A DNA stretch of 64,000 bases, from the NCBI GenBank assembly GCA_950097015.1, contig CATNEN010000038.1:14316001-14380000 (forward strand), given 5' to 3'. This stretch comes from Macrostomum hystrix. Taxonomy: Eukaryota > Platyhelminthes > Macrostomidae. Positions 34,128-43,669 of the stretch are shown piece after piece. The notes below the pieces were generated by a model. It was not told where the DNA came from and ran no database searches. It saw nothing but the letters and a program-made list of their open reading frames with translations. Each line of letters opens with the position of its first letter. Positions within the stretch are counted from its first letter, which is position 1. The position numbers were made by a program, and so were the translations under genes.

Positions 34128-34335
34128 GCAGCTTCTTCAAAATTTGGAACGACATCGCTGGCGACGTCTTGATGCTATGCAACTCGTCGCCGAATGGCTG
34201 CAACGGGAGCCTCTGATGCAGCTTCAGCAACAGCAGCAGCAGCAGCAGCCGCAGCAGCAGCAACCCTGCCTTCCTAGCCTAGTGCTGCATCAGCACAAGC
34301 ATCATCATCATTATCATTATCATTTCTATGAGTGA
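29415..34335 (+). CDS. NKD: Naked cuticle homologue (NKD), Wnt/Dishevelled antagonist
   Basis: Naked cuticle proteins bind Dishevelled through an EF-hand-containing region and restrain Wnt signalling. Proposed exons: 29415-29502 (phase 1, GTGAGT donor), 29593-29792 (phase 0, donor CAG|GTAAAT), third exon ending 31832 (ACTAAACAG|GTGGGT; its start is uncertain, 31620 keeps the phase), and 33244-34335. The join of exons 3 and 4 restores the EF-hand: EWSVTLYDFDGRGCITKQ plus DLAALTRSLSEVL aligns with the family's WTFTLYDFD...T.ED...L...YEV. Exon 4 then has KSLSLRLTFVP, basic segments, two polyGln runs (34084-34127, 34223-34262) and the His-rich C-terminus HQHKHHHHYHYHFYE characteristic of NKD. Exon 2 also carries a Gln run. 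About 530 residues. Introns hold a G-rich tract, (CAG)n, CCAAT-like repeats, a 32-bp minisatellite and a SINE. Exons 3-4 are confident; exons 1-2 are tentative. Confidence 0.75.
29815..30305 (+). repeat. Degenerate G-rich repeat in NKD intron
   Basis: About 490 bp of loosely repeated ggggtagagtgtgggtagattg-like motifs (gggtaga recurs more than ten times), strongly G/T biased on the plus strand. Looks like an old decayed minisatellite. Confidence 0.6.
30655..30702 (+). repeat. (AGC)n microsatellite in NKD intron
   Basis: About 14 uninterrupted AGC units flanked by an inverted pair cacagtag / ctactgtg, so the repeat sits in a potential hairpin. A separate inverted repeat lies just before it: ctagaaaatgttctatag near 30566 and tctagaacattttctgc near 30628. 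Confidence 0.85.
31205..31440. repeat. 34-bp repeats with CCAAT-like motifs in NKD intron
   Basis: About 7 copies of a unit like tctgattggtcaggaaatga plus aagcatcggagttc. Each contains attggtca or attggcca, the reverse complement of a CCAAT box. It lies about 100-400 bp before NKD exon 3. Could be an internal promoter or enhancer, or just another minisatellite. Confidence 0.75.
31885..32765. repeat. 32-bp minisatellite in NKD intron
   Basis: About 27 copies of attggctttggattaaacag plus tttctgtagttt, with the last units interrupted by small indels. It lies in the 1411-bp intron 31833-33243 between the two exons that together encode the EF-hand. Every unit contains ttaaacag, which resembles a 3' splice site. 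Confidence 0.93.
33013..33216 (+). mobile_element. tRNA-derived SINE (family 2) abutting the NKD last exon
   Basis: Box A-like tagcctagtggttttagcg, box B ggtggttcgattcccgact, body gagggtgggtgtggcgtaca and ccatggactgaacagc, and tail taattaattattattaatat. It ends about 27 bp before the acceptor of the last NKD exon, so it forms the 3' end of that intron. Confidence 0.85.
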
Positions 34336-34384
34336 ATACGCTTTCTAGTACGCAATTGGCCCTTGTAAATCTTCTAATTTAACT

Positions 34385-34440
34385 ATTCAACCGTATCACT
34401 GGAATCGAACTCAGGACCTGTGAAAGTAAATAGATACTTT
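34385..34440 (-). mobile_element. tRNA-like (box B) SINE fragment
   Basis: Minus strand reads tcctgagttcgattccagtg, a tRNA-type B box, shortly after the NKD stop codon. No A box or body identified. Confidence 0.4.
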
Positions 34441-34574
34441 AGCTGGCGTGTTTAAATCTCATCGAAAGCTCGATTTTTGCCTTGACCTCAACATTGTCCT
34501 AATCATAGTGTACAGAAGCCGCTCTATTTTGTCATTTTTTAATATCTGTTTTGTTTTGTTTTTTTCTTGCACCC

Positions 34575-34927
34575 AATAATAATAATAATAATTGCAGGAG
34601 GGCTTCAGGCAATGGCACATCATTTGATGACACTAGACCTGTAGCCAGCGAGGATTCTGTCCATTTCGCTGACTCCTTGAGCACACACTCACACCGATAC
34701 TGTAAAGTAGTCACGCGCTCACACAGGTGTGTACATCTGCCCTGACTTTCTCATCGTCAGGCGGTGTGTACTTTTACTGTGCCTTGGAGGTTGGCCCTCA
34801 AGGGCGTAAATTGCCCGACAAGCCCCCAAGCCTTCTCTCCGCGGCTGCGCCCCAAACGAATGTGGCCTCACCGCGGAATCGAGCTCAGGGACCTTGGTGC
34901 GAGAGGCAAACGCGTTAACCGCTCTCT
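34575..34927 (-). mobile_element. tRNA-derived SINE (family 1), copy 4
   Basis: Nearly complete: (AAT)n tail at the left, cgacaagcccccaagccttc body, and a head with ccgcggaatcgagctcaggg and gcgagaggcaaacgcgttaa at the right. Minus orientation. Confidence 0.85.
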
Positions 34928-34929
34928 TA

Positions 34930-35590
34930 CTTACCCCATTGGCACCTCATGCTTCTACTAGTATTTAGGCTTAATGGACGCATTATTAGGTTCTTTGTGT
35001 TAGCAATTATTAGCTATTTTTCGTGACCTCAATCGTCAAAGTTTTTAGTCGTGCAAATTTTATTTATATTGCAAATGCGATTTTTTACATTGTCACAAAA
35101 CATTTATGGACTTATGAATATTCTGCTCGCAAAATTTAATGGCCTAGAAAATGTAGCGTCCTCCAAAATGACCTCAAACATTTTCGTTGTACATAACGGT
35201 CTCCGCGTACTAAAAGGTTTTGTATTTTAAATTGTGGTCTTTATTCTTATGCACCAAGTTGTTAGTCTTGATACTTCTCTATAGTCTTAGTGCCTATATA
35301 CGCTCTTGAGTATATTTTACGTACTACTATTTGCTAAGTAGTATATTGTGTAATGCACAAGCTTTTACGCATGCAAATACACACAGGCATAAATGAAAAT
35401 TGTAACACGGACCTCATCAATACTTAAATAAACAAGTTTTTTTTATTTGTTCATTTAGACTAATAGTCTTCTTGTGTTCATGATATCCCCATGTATCTCC
35501 TTAGTGTCGAGTAGCTTTAGCGTGCAAAAATACAGTTAGCTATCTTGTGGTCTCAATGCGGATACGAACTCGGGAGCATCGATGCCCTTT
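34930..35590. other. AT-rich intergenic region
   Basis: No gene recognised. A B-box-like segment on the minus strand near 35555-35572 (reverse complement of gcggatacgaactcggga) suggests another SINE remnant. Confidence 0.4.
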
Positions 35591-35935
35591 TTGACAACTC
35601 AAAATCTTATATAACGAATCAACACACTCCTGTAAAAACTCAAAAACGTCTGTAACGCTTCTATGACGACTCAAATGTTTCTTTAAAGACTCAAATAATT
35701 CTGTAACGACTCAAACACTTCTGCAACGGTTGAGACACTTCTATAACGACCTAAACGCTTCCCTAATGACTCAAACTCTTCTCAAACGCTTCAGTAAGGA
35801 CTCAAACGCTTCAGTAAGGACTCAAACGCTTCAGTAAGGACTCAAACGCTTCAGTAAGGACTCAAACGCTTCTGTAAGGACTCAAACGCTTCAGTAAGGA
35901 CTCAAACGCTTCAGTAAGGACTCAGAAGCTTTACT
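35590..35935. repeat. 20-bp minisatellite upstream of ferroportin
   Basis: Unit ctcaaacgcttcagtaagga. The last seven or so copies (about 35785-35925) are nearly perfect; the earlier ones are diverged. This gradient suggests recent expansion at one end. It lies just before the first visible ferroportin exon. Confidence 0.88.
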
Positions 35936-36034
35936 AATGATTTAAATATTTCGATTTTACAAACCGGTATAGTTTTTATCAGGAAACTTTGTTCTAAATT
36001 GTGAACTAAACTTTTTAGGCAAGGAATGGAGTGA

Positions 36035-36068
36035 CTTATTTGAGCTAAGATTCGAACTTCAGACCTCT
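36035..36068 (-). mobile_element. SINE remnant next to the ferroportin splice acceptor
   Basis: Minus strand reads tctgaagttcgaatcttagc, a tRNA-type B box, ending about 15 bp before the intron acceptor catttttgcag. The corresponding A-box side would overlap the exon and is not present. Confidence 0.35.
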
Positions 36069-36081
36069 CCCATTTTTGCAG

Positions 36082-38209
36082 CCGAACGCCGGCAGTTGCG
36101 GCTGCGGCGGCAATCCCCGCCGTCAGCTCTACGCGCTATTCTGCCTGTCCTCATGGGGCGATCGCATGTGGTCATTCGCTGTGGGCGTGTACCTGGTGCA
36201 GATCTCGCCAGAGTCGCTGTCTCTAACGGCAGCCTATGGTCTCTCATGCAGCCTGGCGGTGTTCACCCTCGGCTCGGCCATTGGCAACCTGATCGATCGG
36301 TCGCCAAGATTGCGCGCGGCCCGGGCCAGCCTAGTGATTCAGAATGGCTTAGTCAGTGTTTGCGCAGTGATTGTCTGCCTAATTCTATCTGGCCAGGTCA
36401 GCGCACAGAGCGGTGCCTCAGTGTTTGATCTAACCAAGGCTATGGTTGTCATCACAGCACTTGGCGCCCAGCTGGCTAGCGTTGCATCAAAGATCTGCGT
36501 CTCCAAGGACTGGATAGTTGCCATCTGTGGCTCGGATACAGATTTGTTAGCGACTGCCACTGCTCACCTGCGTCGGGTTGACCTGTCATGCCAGGTGCTG
36601 GCTCCTCTCCTGTTCGGATTGGTGACCACCTTTGTGTCTCCTTTCGCGTCTGCCATCACCGTGGCCTGCTGGAATCTTGTCTCCATGGGTGTCGAATGGA
36701 CCCTGCTGGGTAGAATCTATTACTCGGTGCCTCGATTGGCTGAGAAAGAGGACAAAAAACTAGAAGCGCCAGTTGCGGATCCTGAGTCTCCCCTGATTGG
36801 CGCCGATCAAGCACCGTCGATTGAGAAGCCTCCCGCTGAACATGTGGCAGCAGCTGCTACGGCAGACACAGAGAATCACACACAGGCGATCTCTTCCATG
36901 TCGACTGTTGAGCCGGCTGCTGTTGTGATGCCTTCGTCTGTTGGAAATCGCTTTGTACGCCAAATACGCGACCAAGTTGACGGCTGGCGTCTGTACTTTC
37001 GTCAGCCGGTATTCCTGGCCGGCCTGGCCCTGTCCAGCCTCTACTTGACAGTCTTGGGCTTCGACAATGTCACCACTGGCTATGTGTACTCGCAGACTGT
37101 GCCAGCAGCCGTGCTGTCAGCCAGCCTGGCGGTGTCCGCGGTGTTCGGCCTGCTAGGCACGGTCCTGTTCCCGGCACTGCGATCTCGTTTCGGCCTGTTG
37201 ACCGCCGGCCAGACAGGCTTCATCCTGGAGGCCCTGTGCCTGCTGCCATGCGTTATTTCTGTCTTTGCCCCCGGCAGCCCGTTCAATATGTCCGCCGCGC
37301 CGCCGCAGTTGAACCTGACCGCGGCGCCGAGCGCCAAGTTTAGCGAGCTGATGCTGTTTAGCTTCGAGGCTGGAGGCACAGTTAACAGCGATAGCGATAA
37401 CAGCACTGGCGGCGGCGGCGGCTTAGTCCGACCAGAGTCCTACGCGTCCGTGTCCCTCCTGCTAGCCGGCATTGTCATATCCCGCACTGGTCTGTGGCTG
37501 GCCGATCTCAGCGTCAGTCAACTATTCCTGGAAACTGTACCGGAACGTGAGCGCGGCCGTGTCTACGGCGTTCAAGAGAGTCTGAATCAGCTGCTGGATC
37601 TGGCCAAGTTCGCCCTGGTTGCCGCGCTACCATTGGTCACACAATTCGGTTTGCTGGTCTGCATCTCCTATGCGGCCATCTGTGCCGGCGGCTGCCTCCA
37701 TCTGGCCCAGGTCAGTTTCGCCATTGTAGTCAGGCATCCGAACTTGGCAGCCCCATAAAACCCGCTATCCAATGGAACCCACTAACCAACGGAACCCACC
37801 CCCCCAGAATTCAGAACCCCAAAGAACCTACCACCCCAAAGAACCCACCACCCCAAAGAACCCACCACCCCAAAGAACCCACCACCCCAAAGAACCCACC
37901 ACCCCAAAGAACCCACCACCCCAAAGAACCCACCACCCCACGGAATCCTTCACCCTATAGAATACACCATCCCTTAAGCCACCATAGTACACGTCTGTCA
38001 CAAACTCACAAACTCCATCTAAATTTCCGCAGGTGTTTCGCAACCGTAGCGGCGGCGGAGACGGCTCGGGTTCGGGCCTAGCCGAACGGTTGTTAAGGTC
38101 CTGCTGTCCGACTTCGCCGTTGCCAATGACGCCGCCGCTGCAGTCGCCAATGTACCTGGACTCGATTCCTGTGGATAACGACATTAGAAATTCGATTGAG
38201 CTTAGCTGA
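36082..38209 (+). CDS. SLC40A1: Ferroportin (SLC40A1) iron exporter
   Basis: Ferroportin, an MFS-fold exporter of ferrous iron in the plasma membrane. Exon 36082-37710 (after acceptor catttttgcag, phase 0; donor CAG|GTCAGT) and exon 38033-38209 (acceptor tttccgcag, phase 0; stop TGA). The upstream exon with the start codon is not identified; about 601 residues are visible against roughly 570 for vertebrate proteins. Family features: SSWGDRMWSFAVGVYLV in TM1-TM2, RARASLVIQNGLVSV, SKDWIVAICG, then after an acidic loop VFLAGLALSSLYLTVLGFDNVTTGY and ETVPERERGRVYGVQESLNQL. The vertebrate hepcidin-binding Cys of the GFDCITTG motif is Asn here, so hepcidin control by that residue is not expected. 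The last exon encodes a polar cytoplasmic tail with Gly/Ser and Pro stretches. Intron 37711-38032 holds a 17-bp minisatellite. Confidence 0.92.
37795..37965. repeat. 17-bp minisatellite in ferroportin intron
   Basis: About 8 perfect or near-perfect copies of aagaacccaccacccca, with diverged units on both sides (ggaacccac, ggaatccttcacccta). Lies within intron 37711-38032. Confidence 0.9.
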
Positions 38210-38257
38210 ACAAATGCTATGGCATGCCTACAATAGTGCTCGCCTCAATTAACAGAA

Positions 38258-38935
38258 TTACAAAGGGGGGAATTTCCCCTGACAATTTTTTTCCTTTACC
38301 CGTGCAGCAATGCAAGCACAGGAAACTCAAGATCACGGGCCAACTTTTTGTTGCGCATCTTCTGAAATAATAATCAAATCGCCAGCCCTTTAGACCGTCG
38401 AGATATTCAACGGTTCAGGCCGAAGATCCGATTTTTCGGCTGAAGTGGTCAGTGGTCACCGACCTTTACCTAGACGGTATGGACTTTAGGGACTCCATAC
38501 CCAGCTGGAGGCACCCTGCTGACGGTGCTTTCGGCGTCGCGGTGGTGACAGATTAGTTGACAGACTAGGCGAGGGTCCTGTACTTGCTCAGTTGTTGTGG
38601 TTGTGCTTCGTCCAATATCGAGGCTTGATCAGCGAATAGCAAGTAGAAATTTGCATCAGGGTGTCCATATTCGGCTGCTGCCACTTGTTGAAGTCCAGCA
38701 GCTCCGTCTAGATAAAGGTGCGTGACACCGAAGTCGGAGATGATGCAGGCACATTCGGGTGACGTGCTGATAAATTTGTAAGGCCTGGCAAGGCCGCACT
38801 GAGGCACAGTGCTAATTCGTGTATAAGGGGTATGAAAAACATTAGCTCTTAAATAATTGTCAGGAAATCCCCTTGGTATGAAAACGGGCGGCAAAATGGC
38901 TTGGTAGTCCTACTGTAAAAATGAAAGTGTCGCGA
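38258..38935. mobile_element. Non-autonomous TIR element, copy B
   Basis: Left end aaaggggggaatttcccctg then acaattttttt; right end aataattgtcaggaaatccc then ctt. These form imperfect inverted repeats of about 25 bp. Homologous to copy A at 27 kb, with subterminal sequence shared on both sides (for example cgtctagataaa and ggagatgatgcaggcaca). It lies just after the ferroportin stop. No transposase is encoded. Confidence 0.62.
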
Positions 38936-40265
38936 GAATGGCGTGTGTTTAACTGCCTACTGTAAGTATGTTTAATTAATTGTCCTAAACTGCCATTCTC
39001 ACGAATTTATTTCTTTATTATTAAATTCGCTTGAGAGTTATTTTAATCTTGCAGACAAATATTTTTGCGAAAAGTTATTTACAGAAAATTCAGGTCCGAA
39101 ATTTGTTCGATTTTTTCCATTTTTTGTTTTTGATTCGCTATATTTATTTGCTCCACAGTCTTTGTATACTCATAAAATAACGGTACCAGGTATTTTCATT
39201 TGTCTTTTAGTCATTTAAGTTTTACATTGAAAGCCTTTTTGATCAAATATTTGTGTTTTTAAGATCAACAACTTCTTAATTAACGCAAGGTGTGGTTTTT
39301 GCTTTTTTTCTGTCTTTAATTCGAGTGTTGTGTGCTGCACTCTAGCTGTTTCACGATTTATTGACTCAGTGCAAAAAAATGCTGCATTGTTAGTTTGATT
39401 ATTTTCATTCCTAATCCCTCCATTATTTTGATTATTTATGCATGTACAATGTGTTATAATTAAGTCTGGTATCTGCACAGCCATAGCCAAGCTCAAGTAT
39501 CCAATTTATAACAAAAAGCATGAGCTGGTCTTTTGAGTTAGGCGCTTTTGAGCGTGAACGCTCGAGTGAATGGACGCTTGTGGTCAAAAGATCAAAACAA
39601 TCTGTATTATATTCAGGCCAAAGAAATCTTACATTCTTGTTAATTGACTGTATTATTTTATAACTAATGCGTAGTAACATGTGTAGCACATGGTGCCAAT
39701 GCAAGTCGCATTGAATTTTATTGTCGCATCTTGAGGGACCACGCACTGCAAAAGAGATAAAATAAAGAGACTGCTTAATTATTGTATTTTTGCCGCTTTG
39801 CGATGCGATATGTACTTATATTTAACTTATAATCATGCAAGTTTCAAGTCAGTTTTAACAATGTTTTTATATTGCGGAACGGCATTATTCAGTCTTATCA
39901 TGCCGGCTTTTAGTTAGTATTGATTGAATAGTACCTGTGGCTTGGTAGCCAAAGTTAATTTTTTGAAAATAAGACTGATAAGAGATAGTGAGATATAATT
40001 AAATTGGTATCGAGTCATATAAATTAACGAAAATGGTGACTTCACAAATGACAAATGTACGATTGATTTTGGTAATCCCAGTTGAAATTCTCAAGCGTCA
40101 TTAATTACAAGCTCGTTTTGACACAAAATAGCGGAGAGAATACGATGACTAAGACACGTTGGTGCTGGTGCAGTCCTTGTCATTTTTTGTTTTATTGGAT
40201 CGTTCAAAAAGTATGATTTTCAAAGAACTAGTTTCATGGCTTCATGGCGGTTAGAGTTTGGTTGA
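38936..40265. other. AT-rich intergenic region
   Basis: About 1.3 kb with no recognisable gene. The minus-strand frames at 39215-39496 and 39432-39746 lack domains and read as chance frames. Confidence 0.45.
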
Positions 40266-40266
40266 C

Positions 40267-41000
40267 GGTAATTTCGTCTGCCGCCTTTTCGTCTGCCGCC
40301 TTTTCGTCTGCCAATATACGATATAGTCGTTTCGTCTGCCAATATATATAATATATAAATCGGAATAACTTATTATGTCATCAAGCTTCGCATGGAAGAA
40401 CGTAAATGTCTTGTTAATTATAATTTATTATAATGCTAGGATTTTTCTGAAAGTTCCGGAGCTAATATGTTGCATATAAATACACAAAGCCAGAAGCAAA
40501 TATCTCCAACCGTTTAGTTTCCTTCCAACTTTCTTTTTTTCGTGTATGTAAACTCATATGCAATTTATTCACGAATACAAGTAGCTTAAAAGCACAAAGT
40601 GTAAAATGTTGCCAAAAGGTGCCATCGAGGAACCATCGAGTGCAGCTTGACAGAGCCCTGAGCTGCTCATGGCTGGCGACCACAATGTGCCGCTTGCCTG
40701 TGCGAGCAACTGGCACATCGGCGTGTAGAAAAGGTTGTGGGATATCCTCTCCATTGAGATCGAAATCCAGTGTTTGTGGGTGGCGACGCCGGTCCTTAGT
40801 TAGGTTTCGTAGAAAATGAAGAAAAACAAAATGTATCAATATAAATAAGAAAACATACTTAAAACTTGCTTATACTAATTTATTTTAATTCCCTACATAA
40901 AAATACTAAATAAGTAAACCAAAATAAACATAAATAAAAAAGTCGTTTCGTCTGCTAAAATTCTTTGGCAGACGAAAAGGCGGCAGACGAAATCACCGCG
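40267..41000. mobile_element. MULE-like transposon remnant with compound TIRs
   Basis: Left end ggtaatttcgtctgccgcct followed by two more tttcgtctgcc units; right end ggcagacgaaaaggcggcag then acgaaatcacc. These are inverted copies of one sequence, and each arm also carries internal repeats of the cgtctgcc motif. Between them is a piece of a MULE-type transposase on the minus strand. At about 730 bp it is an internally deleted, non-autonomous copy. No clear 8-11 bp target duplication is visible. Confidence 0.72.
40560..40815 (-). pseudogene. MULE transposase fragment
   Basis: Minus-strand peptide ...KRHIVVASHEQLRALSSCTRW then FLDGTFWQHFTLCAFKLLVFV. I recognise the pattern RHxxFATxEQL...A..W..DGTF...P..F.QL..IH.FV of MULE/FLYWCH-type transposases. 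DGTF would carry the first catalytic Asp. The rest of the catalytic domain is absent, so it is inactive. Confidence 0.6.
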
Positions 41001-41197
41001 GACCTTCATGGCTCATGCGTTGACTAGAATTCTTTCGAAAAGGCATGGCTAGGCTTACATCACCTTTCTGCAAACTGTAGCCTCATAAAACGATTTCTCA
41101 AGTTTATAATTACTTATTATATCGACTGCTGCTTACTCGAGTTATATAGGGGCCTAAAGTATAATAGTTAACGTTCCAGATCTTTTAAATAAATCAA
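41001..41197. promoter_or_regulatory. Region upstream of the GPATCH4-like gene
   Basis: About 200 bp of AT-rich sequence between the MULE remnant and the GPATCH4 start codon. The promoter must be here or overlap the transposon remnant. No element recognised. Confidence 0.3.
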
Positions 41198-43471
41198 ATG
41201 GCTGCTGGTTTTGGCTGTAACCTCCTTAAAAAGATGGGATGGAAGGAAGGTAAGTTTCATGTTATCTTTGTAACTATCTAGTATCTTTAAACATGCATTT
41301 AGCCTATAAAGTCTAAAAGTTTAAAAGTGCTGAAATCATGGCTTTGTAATTTAAACTTTTTGCTTCATGATCGAGGAAATTTGGGGGTGGGGAATATTGT
41401 GCTAGCCTATTATTACCATTGGTCAGTGCTTTCCTTCACTTTTTTAGATGATGAAAATCTTGAGTTTAAATGTTTAAAGATGAAAACAAGTTGAAGCTTT
41501 AAGCTAGATTTAGTTTTTTTACAATATCTCAACTTTTCTCATCTGCTGATCTTTCTCATTAGGTAGACATGAGGCTGATCATCTAAATAATTTCAAAATT
41601 ATTCAGACTGGACAAACTTCAAAATCCACTTGCAATATCTCGCTTAGATAGGCCTAACTCAGCTTTACATAATTCATATCTTACCTAAAAACATAGGCCT
41701 ATCTGTTGTCACTAAAAATATGCCATAGGCCTACTATAGTCTATAGATAGTCCTATTTGTATTGTTAATTATTTAAAGCTATATATTTTCCTTCTTTAGC
41801 AAATTTATCATTTGGCTATTACTATATAACTCATATAGCTAAGTTAATTGTTATAATTATTAATATGAATTGAGTAGGCCCTATGGTTAGTATAGTTTTA
41901 CTAATTTGTAGGTCATTATTACTGTCTCTGTTTGTGAAATTAGTATGAAATACTACCTAAGTAAACTATTCAATTGGAGTGTGTACTGAATTGACTGGTT
42001 TATTAATGTATAAATATAAATACTTTTTTTGATAGCTCTGATATGCCTAGACTACAGTGTCCACTAAACTGCTCTGCTAAATGGCTCATTTAAACCATTC
42101 TATCTACCAAGATACAGCTTGACATCTAAAGCAAGCTATTTCAAGCTAGCCATTTTATATCAATTTCTTTATAAATAAATTGATAGTTAGAGTAACACGT
42201 CAGTTGTCCTATAGTAATTGCAGCAATCTAAAATAGGACAGAATTGTGAAGAATACTAAATTAATTCAAGTGTTGATGCTAAAATTTGTTCTTTCAGGCA
42301 CTGGTATTGGCAAATCTGAAAATGGCATTGTGGAGCCAATCAAACCAAAGCTGAAGCTTGGAACTGAAGGAGTAAGTCTTTAGTAATGAATGAAAACTAT
42401 AAATTTGTCTTCTATAGCTAACTTGTAAATTGCATTGTATTATGAAAATAAGAAGGGTGTCTGGCATAGTACTTAAAGTTTTTGCCTCTTGAAACAAAGG
42501 TACATAAACTTGATTCTGCAGCAAGACCACATTCACCGCAGAGAGAAGGCTTGAGGACTTGTCGTGCAATTTACACCCTTTAGGGCCAACCTCTAAGGCA
42601 CAGTGCCTGACGAGGAGAAAATCAGGACAGATGTACACACCTGTGTGAGCATGTGCCTGCGTACAGTATCTGTGTGCGTGTGTGCTCAGGAGTCAGCGAA
42701 ATGGGCAGAATTGCCTCCTTGCTGGCTGCGGGTCTAGTGTCACCAAAAAATTGTGTGCCATTGGCCGCAGCCCTTGTGCAAATAAAATTATCACCATAGT
42801 GAAGAAAAAGAATTTCAATTTTAAACTGTGGTGATTAAGTTAAAAGTTTGGCACTTGGAACCTGATTCAATCATTGGAAGGATCGTTGGTAAAAGGCAGG
42901 AATTTGCCAACTTCAGATCGGCTTCAAAGAGTCCGAGCGGCTCTGCTCTGGCTGGTGGATGGACGCTTTCAACAAGGCTGCCGCTGGCTCAAATTCTTCG
43001 AATTCTCGCGAAGCCTCCGCGATCTCCGCCACCGCCGCGCCAGTTCTAGGCCGGCCTTATTCTGTGGCATTCGCCTCCGCGGCTAGCGTCCTTCGCAACG
43101 GCTGCGAAGAGCCATCTGAAGCGGCTCCTAGCGACCGTTTGGCCACGCCGTTGCCTGCTGTGCCCAAAGTGCCATCCGATGCTGATTTATTAGCTGCCTG
43201 CGGTGGGCGCACTGCTCACTGCGCTGCCAGATTCGGCCTGAGTCTGGGCGGCAAATTGGCCCGGGTTCGAGCTCAGGACGTACTCAGCAGTAATGACGCT
43301 AGTGTTTGTAGCGCGGAAGAGGGAGGCGAGAAAAAAAAGCAGAAGAAAAAGAAGAAGAGAAAGCAGGAGAGCAAATTGACAGTTGAGAATGAGTCCGACG
43401 TGGCAAAAGAAGCTTCGCAAAAAAAGCAAAAACGGACTCAAACAAGAGAAGCGGATTCGGTGCCTGAGTAG
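41198..43471 (+). CDS. GPATCH4: G-patch domain protein, GPATCH4-like
   Basis: Three exons with consistent phases: 41198-41249 (donor GAAG|GTAAGT-like), 42298-42371 (acceptor tctttcag, donor GGA|GTAAGT) and 42917-43471 (acceptor aacttcag, stop TAG); 226 residues. The G-patch spans exons 1-2: NLLKKMGWKEGTGIGKSENG then I..PIKPKLK. G-patch proteins stimulate DEAH RNA helicases; GPATCH4 is nucleolar. Exon 3 opens IGFKESERLCSGWWMDAFNK, matching the conserved WW..xFNK segment, and contains LLAACGGRTAHCAARFGLSL and GGKLARVRAQ, the second conserved GPATCH4 block. It ends in a Lys-rich tail (KKKQKKKKKRK) suited to nucleolar localisation. It is shorter than the vertebrate protein, whose basic tail is longer. 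Intron 2 contains a SINE. Confidence 0.88.
42455..42788 (+). mobile_element. tRNA-derived SINE (family 1), copy 5
   Basis: Diverged head (cttgattctgcagcaagacc in place of box B), body gaggacttgtcgtgcaattt and ggcagatgtacacacct-like sequence, (TG) segment, and end ggccgcagcccttgtgcaaa. It lies in intron 2 of the GPATCH4-like gene in the same orientation. Confidence 0.8.
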
Positions 43472-43669
43472 GTCCTATAATCGGCCTCTTATTGTCTGAT
43501 AATTGTTTGATCTTCAGCTCGTGTTACATTTTTCTGTCTGGCTTTAATGAAATTTGAATGAAAGATTATAGCTCGAAAAATTTTGCTCTCGATTTCAAAA
43601 TGCAAAGCTTTGCACCACTGGCAAATTAATCTCAGTTCTTTAGACTTTTCTTTTATGTTTATATGTATA

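Noticed and set aside
42294-42638. Minus-strand frame of 114 codons in the GPATCH4 intron
   Set aside because: Runs through a SINE body and intron; no domain. The SINE copies at other loci give similar peptides.
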